Below, piece by piece: positions 1 through 5,218 of a stretch of DNA of 8,067 bases. Both the position numbers and the translations under genes were made by a program. The notes under the pieces are model-generated. The model was not told the origin of the DNA. It searched no databases and saw only the letters and a list, made by a program, of their open reading frames with translations. Origin of the DNA: an uncultured Roseateles sp. (GTDB lineage Bacteria; Pseudomonadota; Gammaproteobacteria; Burkholderiales; Burkholderiaceae); the NCBI GenBank assembly GCA_946480605.1, contig CAMLKW010000203.1, positions 1 to 8,067 on the forward strand, read 5' to 3'. Each line of letters opens with the position of its first letter. Within the stretch, counting starts at the first letter, position 1.

Positions 1-63
1 GCGGCGCGCGGCCAGCAGCTGGCGGCGCAGGTCGGAACGGTCAACGGGCTGGGCGGCGGTCAT
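1..63 (-). CDS. Probable 5-formyltetrahydrofolate cyclo-ligase, N-terminal fragment
   Basis: Reading the minus strand from the ATG at 63-61 gives 21 open codons that run off the left edge. The peptide starts MTAAQPVDRSDLRR and continues QLLAARR. A short leader followed by a basic, leucine-rich helix of the LRxxLLAxRR type is typical of the start of 5-formyltetrahydrofolate cyclo-ligases, which convert 5-formyl-THF to 5,10-methenyl-THF using ATP; the first helix carries basic residues near the nucleotide site. An AAGGA ribosome binding site (minus strand, 79-75) lies 11 nt before the ATG and supports the start. The gene is divergent from slt, and as I recall this pairing is common in Burkholderiales. 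Only 21 residues are visible and no catalytic motif, so the family call rests on the N-terminal pattern and context. Another protein with a basic N-terminal helix cannot be excluded. Confidence 0.5.
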   Translation of the reverse strand, partial: MTAAQPVDRSDLRRQLLAARR

Positions 64-207
64 GGGCGCTGGGGTCCTTGGGGCGAGCACCCATTGGAAC
101 CCAGCCCGCCGCCCCTGGAGCGAGCAAGCGCGAGGGAAACAGCCCACCGCACAGCAGGGCTCAGGGGCGCTGGGTTAAATTGGCCGGCCTGAGCAGTGGC
201 GGTAGGC
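64..207. promoter_or_regulatory. Divergent intergenic region between cyclo-ligase gene and slt
   Basis: About 144 bases separate the two divergent starts, so promoters for both genes should lie here. Toward the minus-strand gene there is a clear AAGGA at 79-75. Toward slt, the only AT-rich stretch is TTAAAT at 175-180, matching the -10 consensus at 4 of 6 positions but with no convincing -35 partner. A 10-nt word, GGGCGCTGGG, occurs twice in direct orientation (64-73 and 165-174). AGGCCGGCC around 183-190 is a simple GC palindrome. The promoter assignment is inference. Confidence 0.4.
201..206 (+). promoter_or_regulatory. Candidate ribosome binding site for slt
   Basis: GGTAGG is the only purine-rich Shine-Dalgarno-like word near the slt start. 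It is 1 nt from the ATG at 208 and 10 nt from the in-frame ATG at 217, so spacing favours 217 as the real start. A GTG at 196 is also in frame but has no suitable site. Confidence 0.4.
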
Positions 208-2202
208 ATGAGTCAAATGGATGGGCGAGTTCTGAAGGGCCTGGGGCGCATCGCGCTGACCTGGCTGGTGGCGGTGGCAGCGGGCGCTCACGCGGCGCCG
301 GAACCCGCCGACCTCGCCGTGCAGGCCCGCGAGGCCTGGGCCAAGCGCGACCGCAAGCGCCTGGCCACACTGACCGACAGCGCCCGCGCGCAGAACCACC
401 CGCTGGCCGGCTGGGTCGAGTACTTCGACCTGAACGCGCGGCTGTACCAGGTGAGCCAGCCGGAGATGGACGCCTTCTATGCGCGCTACACCGGCAGCTA
501 TGTGGAGGACCGGCTGCGCAACGACTGGCTGCTGGAGCTGGGCCGGCGCCGTGACTGGGCCGGCTTCAAACGCGACCACGCCACCTACCAGATGCGCGAC
601 GACCGCGAGGTGCACTGCTACACGCTGCTGGCCGAGCAGGCCACCGGCGGCAAGCTCTCGCCCGACGCCGCCCGCGAGGCCTGGTTCGCGCAGAAGGACG
701 CCGACGAGGGCTGCCGCGCGCTGGCCGCCGCGCTGGTGGAGGCCGGCGTCTTCAAGCACGACACGCTGTGGGCCCGCGCCCGCCAGGCGCAGGAGCAGGG
801 CCGCACGCTGGCCGTGCGCCAGGCCGTCACGCTGCTGGACAGCAAACCGCTCAGCCAGAAGCTGGCCGAGCTGCAGGACAACGCCGGCCGCTACCTGACG
901 CGCAAAGCCCGCACCACGCCGCGTGCCGAGGCCGAGCTGACCACGCTGGCGCTGGCCCGCGTGGCAGCCAACAACCCGGACCAGGCCGGCGACCTGCTGC
1001 GCGACAAGTGGCGCGGGCTGCCCAAGGACTTGCAGGCCTGGCTGTGGGTGCAGATCGCCCGCCAGTCCGCGCTGCGGCTGCAGGACGACGCCCCGGCCGC
1101 CTTCGAGCGCGCCCGCGCGCTGGCGCCCGAGCTGGCCTGGAGCGACGACGCGCTGGCCTGGTCGGCCCGCGCCGCGCTGCGCGCCAAGCAGCCGGCCACC
1201 GCGCTGAAGGCCATCGCACTGATGAGCGATGCCGAGCAGCGCGACCCCGCCTGGGTCTACTGGCGCGCCCGCGCCACGCGCATGCAGGGCGACGCCGCCG
1301 CCGCCCGCGCGCAGCTGGCGCCGCTGGCGGCCCAGCCGCTGAACTACTTCGGCCGCCTGGCCGCCGAGGACCTGGGCCAGCCCACGCCGCTGCCCACCGC
1401 GCCGGCGCCGCTGACGGCCGACGAGCGCCGCGCCGCACGCAGCCACCCGGGCCTGACGCGCGCGCTCAGCCTGATCGCGCTGGGCCTGCGCAGCGAGGGC
1501 GTGCGCGAGTGGAACTTCTCGCTGCGCGGCATGGGCGACCGCCAGCTGCTGGCTGCCGCGCAGGAGGCCTGCGACCGCGAGGTCTGGGACCGCTGCATCA
1601 ACACCAGCGAGCGCACCCGGGCCGAGGTCGACATGGCACAGCGCTTCCCGACGCCGCACCGCCAAGAGCTGCTGCGCGAGGCCCGGGCCAGCGGCATCGA
1701 CGCGGCCTACGTCTTCGGGCTGATCCGCCAGGAGTCGCGCTTCGTCATGGACGCGCGCTCGCACGTGGGCGCGTCGGGCCTGATGCAGGTCATGCCGGCC
1801 ACGGCCAAGTGGACGGCGAAGAAGATCGGCCTGCCGTACAGCGCCGAGCGGCACAACGACCGCGACTTCAACCTGCGCATCGGCACCAGCTACCTGAAGC
1901 TGGTGCTGGACCGCTTCGACGGCGCCCAGGCGCTGGCCGCGGCGGCCTACAACGCCGGCCCCGGCCGGCCGGCGCGCTGGCGCGACGGCCCGGTGCTGGA
2001 AGCGGCCATCTGGGCCGAGAACATCCCGTTCAACGAGACTCGCGACTACGTGCGCAAGGTGCTGCTGGGTGGCGCCGTCTACGCCCAGGTGCTGGGCCTG
2101 CCGGCCACGTCGCTGCGCGAGCGCCTGGGCGTCAGCGTCGGCCCGGCCGGCGCGCGTGAGGTCGGCGACATGCCCTCGGCGGCGGGCGATGCCGCACGCT
2201 GA
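208..2202 (+). CDS. slt: Soluble lytic murein transglycosylase (Slt70-like), periplasmic
   Basis: The gene encodes 664 residues from the ATG at 208, close to the roughly 645 of E. coli Slt70. The enzyme cleaves the MurNAc-GlcNAc bond of peptidoglycan, forming 1,6-anhydroMurNAc ends, in the periplasm. An N-terminal signal peptide (basic residues near 7-14, hydrophobic core 15-26) has an AHA cleavage site at 27-29. Residues of about 30-480 are the alanine- and arginine-rich helical repeats expected of the superhelical U/L domains. The C-terminal SLT domain holds the catalytic glutamate in RQES (E509), the GASGLMQVMPAT motif (521-532) and YNAGPG (581-586), so it appears active. The start is uncertain: GTG 196, ATG 208 and ATG 217 are all in frame, and 217 has the best-spaced ribosome binding site; all keep the signal peptide. 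It leads a same-strand run continuing 27 nt later with the NDUFA9-like gene. Confidence 0.95.
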   Translation: MSQMDGRVLKGLGRIALTWLVAVAAGAHAAPEPADLAVQAREAWAKRDRKRLATLTDSARAQNHPLAGWVEYFDLNARLYQVSQPEMDAFYARYTGSYVEDRLRNDWLLELGRRRDWAGFKRDHATYQMRDDREVHCYTLLAEQATGGKLSPDAAREAWFAQKDADEGCRALAAALVEAGVFKHDTLWARARQAQEQGRTLAVRQAVTLLDSKPLSQKLAELQDNAGRYLTRKARTTPRAEAELTTLALARVAANNPDQAGDLLRDKWRGLPKDLQAWLWVQIARQSALRLQDDAPAAFERARALAPELAWSDDALAWSARAALRAKQPATALKAIALMSDAEQRDPAWVYWRARATRMQGDAAAARAQLAPLAAQPLNYFGRLAAEDLGQPTPLPTAPAPLTADERRAARSHPGLTRALSLIALGLRSEGVREWNFSLRGMGDRQLLAAAQEACDREVWDRCINTSERTRAEVDMAQRFPTPHRQELLREARASGIDAAYVFGLIRQESRFVMDARSHVGASGLMQVMPATAKWTAKKIGLPYSAERHNDRDFNLRIGTSYLKLVLDRFDGAQALAAAAYNAGPGRPARWRDGPVLEAAIWAENIPFNETRDYVRKVLLGGAVYAQVLGLPATSLRERLGVSVGPAGAREVGDMPSAAGDAAR

Positions 2203-2215
2203 ATCACTGCCCCTT

Positions 2216-2222
2216 GGGAGGG
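2216..2222 (+). promoter_or_regulatory. Ribosome binding site for the NDUFA9-like gene
   Basis: GGGAGGG lies 7 nt before the ATG at 2230, inside the 27-nt gap after slt. It is the strongest Shine-Dalgarno sequence on the plus strand of the window and fixes this start. Confidence 0.75.
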
Positions 2223-2229
2223 CCGCGCC

Positions 2230-3171
2230 ATGAGTTTGTCCGTCCTCATTCTCGGCGGCAGCGGCTTCGTCGGCCGTGCGCTGTGCGAGCAGCTGACGCG
2301 CCGGCTGGGCGCCGGCGTGCGCATCACCGTGCCCACGCGCCGCCTGCCGCATGCGCAAGGCGTGCAGAGCCTGCCGGGCGTCACGGTCGTGCAGGCCGAC
2401 GTTTTCCGCGACCTGCCGGCGCTGGTGCCGGGCCATGACGCGGTGGTCAACCTGGTCGCCATCCTGCAAGGCAGCGCGGCAGCCTTCGAGCATGCACATG
2501 TGGAGCTGCCTCGGCGCCTGATCGCGTCGGGCGCGCGCCGCGCGGTCCACGTCAGTGCGCTGGGCGTGGCCGAGCATGCGCCGTCGCGCTACCTGCGCAG
2601 CAAGGCGGCCGGCGAGGGCGTGCTGCAGGTCGGCGTGCAGATGGCCGGGCTGGACCTGACCGTGCTGCGCCCGTCGCTGGTGTTCGGCCGGGAGGACCGC
2701 AGCGTCAACCTGTTCGCGCAGCTGCAACGCATGGCGCCGCTCATGCCGCTGGGCGGCGCCGACGCACGGCTTCAGCCGGTCTGGGTGCAGGACCTGGCCC
2801 GCGCGCTGGTGGCCGTGCTGCTGCGCCGAGACAGCGTCGGCCAGACCTACGAGATCGCCGGCCCGCGCGAGCTGACGCTGGCGCAGCTGGTGCGGCTGGC
2901 CGGCCGCATCGCCGGCCACGAACGGCCGGTGCTGCCGCTGCCCGGGCCGCTGGCCACGCTGCAGGCCCTGTTCATGGAATGCCTGCCTGGCGAGCCGCTG
3001 CTGTCGCGCGACAACCTGGCCTCGCTGACCGTGCCCAACGTGCCCGGCGGCGAGCTGCCGGGGCTGGCCGAACTGGGCATCCGGCCCACCGCGCTGGAGG
3101 CGGTGCTGCCCGGCTACCTGGCGCCCGGCCAGGGCGTGGCGCGGCTGGATGCGTGGCGCGCCAGGCATTGA
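2230..3171 (+). CDS. NDUFA9-like atypical SDR protein (NAD(P)-binding Rossmann fold)
   Basis: This 313-residue protein belongs to the extended/atypical short-chain dehydrogenase group often annotated 'complex I NDUFA9 subunit family protein'. What is seen: a first beta strand followed by GGSGFVG (9-15), the dinucleotide-binding glycine motif; VNLVAIL (72-79), matching the family's NLVGIL-like segment; VHVSALG (106-112), giving a serine at 109; and YLRSKAAGE (121-129), where Y121 and K125 form an intact YxxxK. After about residue 140 comes the substrate-domain pattern LTVLRPSLVFG, as in other atypical SDRs. No signal peptide or membrane helix is evident, so it is probably cytoplasmic or peripheral. 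Mitochondrial NDUFA9 is an accessory complex I subunit; the role of bacterial homologues outside nuo operons is not settled, and no nuo gene is nearby. An NAD(P)H-dependent sugar or quinone-related reductase is an alternative. It is likely co-transcribed with slt. Confidence 0.85.
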   Translation: MSLSVLILGGSGFVGRALCEQLTRRLGAGVRITVPTRRLPHAQGVQSLPGVTVVQADVFRDLPALVPGHDAVVNLVAILQGSAAAFEHAHVELPRRLIASGARRAVHVSALGVAEHAPSRYLRSKAAGEGVLQVGVQMAGLDLTVLRPSLVFGREDRSVNLFAQLQRMAPLMPLGGADARLQPVWVQDLARALVAVLLRRDSVGQTYEIAGPRELTLAQLVRLAGRIAGHERPVLPLPGPLATLQALFMECLPGEPLLSRDNLASLTVPNVPGGELPGLAELGIRPTALEAVLPGYLAPGQGVARLDAWRARH

Positions 3172-3225
3172 TTCGATGCGCAATGCTCATCCCGCAAGCG
3201 TCCACGCACAGCTAGGCTAGCGGTC
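3172..3225 (+). other. Short intergenic gap with two small inverted repeats
   Basis: This 54-nt gap separates the NDUFA9-like gene from the first GST. A weak hairpin straddles the upstream stop codon (GCATTG 3165-3170 pairing with CAATGC 3181-3186, 10-nt loop), with no T run after it. GCTAGGCTAGC at 3211-3221 is a perfect palindrome around one central base, ending 4 nt before the GST start. The Shine-Dalgarno signal here is poor (AGG at 3214-3216). I see no credible terminator, so transcription may continue from slt. Confidence 0.4.
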
Positions 3226-3912
3226 ATGAAGCTCTACATCGGCAACAAGAACTACTCATCCTGGTCCATGCGCAGCGGCGTGCTGCTGGCGGCCTTCGGC
3301 ATTCCCTTCGAAGAGGTCAAGCTGCGCTTCGACTTCAGCGAGGGCTCGGAGTGGAACCGCGTCATCGCCGGCATCACACCCACCAAGCGCGTGCCGGTGC
3401 TGGTGGAGGACGACGGCTTCACGGTCTGGGACACGCTGGCCATCACCGAGTACGTCGCCGACCGCCACCCCGAGCATGCCGTCTGGCCGCGCGACGCCAG
3501 GGCCCGCGCCCGCGCGCGCAGCCTGTGCGCCGAGATGCACGCCGGCTTCACGCGGCTGCGCACGGTCTGCCCGATGAACATCGAGGCCTTCTTCCCCGAC
3601 ATCGGCCGCAAGCTGTGGGCGGAGGACGAGGCCTTGCGCGCCGACGTGCAGCGCCTGGATGCGGCCTGGAGCGACGCGCTGGCGGCCAGCGGCGGCGTGT
3701 TCTTGTTCGGGTCCTTCAGCGCGGTGGATGCCTTCTTCGCGCCGGTGGCCGTGCGGCTGTCGCGCTTCGGCCTGCCGCTGTCCGAGCGGGCCGCCGCCTA
3801 CCGCGATGCGCTGCTGGCCCACCCGGCCGTGGAGGACTGGATCGCCGACGCGCTGCGCGAGCAGGACTACATCGCCGAGGACGAGCCCTACCGGGCATCG
3901 CGCGATGCTTGA
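3226..3912 (+). CDS. Glutathione S-transferase family protein (first of two)
   Basis: This 228-residue protein has the cytosolic GST plan: an N-terminal thioredoxin-like domain (about 1-82) and an all-helical C-terminal domain (about 90-220). The start, KLYIGNKNYSSWSMR, matches a well-known proteobacterial GST subfamily in which a serine of the SSWS segment (11-14) is the expected thiol-activating residue. KRVPVLV (54-60) holds the conserved cis-proline at P57, and WDTLAITEY (68-76) is the glutathione gamma-glutamyl binding segment, with D69 and T70. These indicate an intact glutathione-binding site. The substrate is unknown; GSTs of this type conjugate or reduce electrophiles, or reduce disulfides. 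There is no signal peptide, so it is cytoplasmic. Its last 8 bases overlap the start of the DUF1272 gene. The upstream ribosome binding site is weak, but the start is fixed by the conserved N-terminus. Confidence 0.93.
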   Translation: MKLYIGNKNYSSWSMRSGVLLAAFGIPFEEVKLRFDFSEGSEWNRVIAGITPTKRVPVLVEDDGFTVWDTLAITEYVADRHPEHAVWPRDARARARARSLCAEMHAGFTRLRTVCPMNIEAFFPDIGRKLWAEDEALRADVQRLDAAWSDALAASGGVFLFGSFSAVDAFFAPVAVRLSRFGLPLSERAAAYRDALLAHPAVEDWIADALREQDYIAEDEPYRASRDA

Positions 3913-4213
3913 GCTGCGCCCCTGCTGCGAACACTGCGCGGTCGCGCTGCCGCCCGAGTCTCCCAACGCCCGTATCTGCAGCTTCGAGTGCACCTTCTGC
4001 GCGGACTGCGTGGACGATCTGCTCAGCAACGTCTGCCCCAACTGCGGCGGCGGCTTCACGCCGCGGCCGGTGCGGCCCAGCCGCAACTGGAAGGGCGGTA
4101 ACTTCCTCGGCGACTACCCGGCCAAGACCACGCCCAAGCACCGGCCCGTGGACCTGGACGCGCACGCACGCCTCGTTGAATCCCTGAAGGGCCTGCCGCC
4201 CGAAAGACGCTGA
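3905..4213 (+). CDS. DUF1272 cysteine-rich zinc-ribbon-like protein
   Basis: This 102-residue protein starts MLELRPCCEHC and carries the RICSFECTFCADC signature (23-35) followed by VCPNCGGG (43-50). The whole first half matches the uncharacterised DUF1272 family as I recognise it. Cysteines at 7, 8, 11, 25, 29, 32, 35, 44 and 47 fall in CxxC-type pairs, suggesting one or two zinc sites of the treble-clef/zinc-ribbon kind. Metal binding is inferred and the function unknown. The second half (51-102) is basic then mixed, with no recognisable domain, and longer than I expect for the shortest family members. The ATG at 3905 lies inside the last codons of the preceding GST (8-nt overlap) and the next GST starts 4 nt after its stop, so its translation is probably coupled to both. 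The start is chosen because the family signature begins at MLELRP; open sequence upstream overlaps the GST and is not real. Confidence 0.88.
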   Translation: MLELRPCCEHCAVALPPESPNARICSFECTFCADCVDDLLSNVCPNCGGGFTPRPVRPSRNWKGGNFLGDYPAKTTPKHRPVDLDAHARLVESLKGLPPERR

Positions 4214-4217
4214 ACCC

Positions 4218-4868
4218 ATGTACACGCTCCACGGCTTCTCCCAATCCGGCAACACCTACAAGGTCGCGCTGACGCTGCAACTGCTGCAACAACCCTGGAC
4301 CGCCCGGCACGTGCCGCTGGCCGAGTTCGCCAGCGGCCTGACGCGCACCGAAGGCTGGCGCCAGGCCGAGAACGAGATGGGCGAGGTGCCCATCCTGGAG
4401 GTGGACGGCAAGCGGCTCACGCAGTCCGCCGCCATCCTGCTGTTCCTCGCGGAGCGCCACGGCCGGTTCGGCGGCGCGAACGACGACGAGCGCCAGGACG
4501 TGCTGCGCTGGCTGTTCTTCGACAACCACAAGTTCACGAGCTACTTCGCGACCTGGCGCTTCATGAAGTCGTTCGCGCCCACCGCGCCCGACCCGGCGCT
4601 GGAGGCCTGGTTCAAGGGCCGCATCGCCAACGCCTTCGGCATCGTCGACAAGCACCTGGCCGGGCGGCCCTTCATGGTCGGCGGCGCGCCCACCATCGCC
4701 GACCTGTCGATGTGCGGCTACCTGTTCTTCCCAGTGGAGGAAAGCGGCATCGACGTGGCCGCGAGCTACCCCGCCATCGCGGCCTGGCGCGAGCGCCTCC
4801 GGGCGCTGCCTGGCTGGCAGCCGCCCTACCAGTTGCTGCCCGGCGAACAGGTCGCGCCGCGCTGGTGA
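4218..4868 (+). CDS. Glutathione S-transferase family protein (second of two)
   Basis: This 216-residue cytosolic GST is clearly different from the first. The N-terminal thioredoxin fold (about 1-80) begins MYTLHGFSQSGNTYKV, where S8 or S10 is the candidate thiol-activating residue at the first strand-helix junction. GEVPIL (55-60) supplies the conserved cis-proline P58, and TQSAAIL (68-74) the glutathione-binding Q69/S70 pair. The helical C-terminal domain includes PTIADLSMCGYLFF (about residues 158-171), the usual N-capping-box and hydrophobic-staple region. The protein is likely cytoplasmic; its substrate cannot be read from sequence. Its ATG follows the DUF1272 stop as TGA-ACCC-ATG with no good Shine-Dalgarno, consistent with termination-reinitiation. 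Its stop codon is one base from that of the opposite-strand membrane protein gene, so it ends the plus-strand cluster that begins with slt. Confidence 0.93.
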   Translation: MYTLHGFSQSGNTYKVALTLQLLQQPWTARHVPLAEFASGLTRTEGWRQAENEMGEVPILEVDGKRLTQSAAILLFLAERHGRFGGANDDERQDVLRWLFFDNHKFTSYFATWRFMKSFAPTAPDPALEAWFKGRIANAFGIVDKHLAGRPFMVGGAPTIADLSMCGYLFFPVEESGIDVAASYPAIAAWRERLRALPGWQPPYQLLPGEQVAPRW

Positions 4869-4869
4869 C

Positions 4870-5094
4870 TCAGGCGGCCGGCCGGCGCTCACGACGCCGG
4901 CGCAGCGGCAGCGCGGCCGCCATGGCCAGCAAGCTCAGGCTGACGATCAGGCCGCCCAGCGCCACGCCGGCTTCGCCGACGGAGGCCGACAGCCCCAGCA
5001 CGGTGGCGGCATCGCTGGCGTCGTAGGCGATCCAGCCGAACAAGGCCAGGCCGGCAGCGGCCAGCATCAGGGACAGGGGGGTGGTGCGGTTCAT
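4870..5094 (-). CDS. Small two-helix membrane protein of unknown function
   Basis: This 74-residue protein has two clear hydrophobic segments, about 6-24 (ends LFGWIAY) and 43-64 ([20 protein letters not shown]). A loop with acidic residues (D25, D28, E41) lies between them, and the tail RRRRERR follows at 65-71. The positive-inside rule predicts both ends in the cytoplasm and the loop in the periplasm. I do not recognise a family. The start is supported by GGAG at 5103-5100, 5 nt before the ATG at 5094. It points away from cca and converges on the second GST with a single base between stop codons, so the two transcripts must overlap. With hydrophobic, positive-tailed composition and its own ribosome binding site it looks real, but a small GC-rich open frame of this length could arise by chance. 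Confidence 0.7.
   Translation of the reverse strand: MNRTTPLSLMLAAAGLALFGWIAYDASDAATVLGLSASVGEAGVALGGLIVSLSLLAMAAALPLRRRRERRPAA
4881..4901. repeat. 7-bp perfect hairpin at the convergent gene ends
   Basis: GCCGGCG (4881-4887) and CGCCGGC (4895-4901) form a perfect stem around a 7-nt loop, 12 nt after the GST stop codon and inside the last codons of the opposite-strand membrane protein gene. No T run follows on either strand, so it is not a classical intrinsic terminator. It could still stabilise RNA 3' ends, or may simply reflect arginine and proline codons in the minus-strand tail. Confidence 0.35.
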
Positions 5095-5099
5095 GGGGT

Positions 5100-5103
5100 C
5101 TCC
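5100..5103 (-). promoter_or_regulatory. Ribosome binding site for the small membrane protein
   Basis: On the minus strand GGAG is followed by 5 nt and then the ATG at 5094-5092. It supports translation of this otherwise unrecognised gene. Confidence 0.6.
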
Positions 5104-5117
5104 AGAGGGTCACGCGT

Positions 5118-5135
5118 CATCGCGCGAGCGCGATG
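5118..5135. repeat. Perfect 8-bp-arm palindrome in the divergent region before cca
   Basis: CATCGCGC (5118-5125) and GCGCGATG (5128-5135) are exact reverse complements separated by GA. The element sits between the divergent starts of the membrane protein gene (5094) and cca (5219), where an operator would be expected. Its right arm overlaps the left arm of a second inverted repeat. A DNA-binding site or an RNA hairpin are both possible; neither is proven. Confidence 0.5.
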
Positions 5136-5169
5136 CTGCCGACCGGGCCCTGAAGCGCCCAGCAGCATC
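5132..5169. repeat. Compound stem-loop in the divergent region before cca
   Basis: GATGCTGC (5132-5139) pairs perfectly with GCAGCATC (5162-5169). Inside it GGGC (5145-5148) can pair with GCCC (5157-5160) around an 8-nt loop, giving an 8+4-bp stem with an uneven internal bulge. It lacks a following T run, so it is not an obvious terminator. It shares bases 5132-5135 with the palindrome at 5118-5135, so the two hairpins cannot form fully at the same time. Confidence 0.45.
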
Positions 5170-5206
5170 CGACGAACTGCACGATCGCAGGCACAGGCCG
5201 CAACCC

Positions 5207-5212
5207 GATACT
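5207..5212 (+). promoter_or_regulatory. Candidate -10 element for cca
   Basis: GATACT matches the TATAAT consensus at 4 of 6 positions and ends 6 nt before the ATG at 5219. Transcription from it would begin at or next to the start codon, giving a leaderless mRNA, in keeping with the lack of a Shine-Dalgarno sequence. No good -35 box is seen (ATCGCA at 5184-5189 is weak), so this is tentative. Confidence 0.25.
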
Positions 5213-5218
5213 CCGCCC

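Noticed and set aside
768..2159. A 463-codon plus-strand open frame overlapping slt in another phase
   Set aside because: Composition is almost all Arg, Ala, Gly and Pro, typical of an out-of-frame reading of GC-rich coding DNA; slt with its catalytic motifs occupies the true frame.
175..3183. A 1002-codon open frame on the minus strand across slt and the NDUFA9-like gene
   Set aside because: Its product is a low-complexity run rich in Arg, Gln, Ala, Gly and His with no recognisable domain. It is antisense to two well-supported genes, and GC bias at third positions removes antisense stop codons in this genome.
3659..3904. Upstream extension of the DUF1272 frame inside the first GST
   Set aside because: Residues are Arg/Pro/Ser/Trp-rich shadow of the GST gene, and the DUF1272 family signature starts exactly at the ATG at 3905.
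3256..4086. Minus-strand open frame antisense to the first GST and DUF1272
   Set aside because: Low-complexity product without motifs, explained by the codon bias of the real plus-strand genes.
5081..5218. Upstream in-frame extension of cca to an ATG at 5081
   Set aside because: It would add 46 residues unlike any Cca N-terminus and overlap the start of the divergent membrane protein gene; the conserved YLVGGAVRD motif begins just after 5219.
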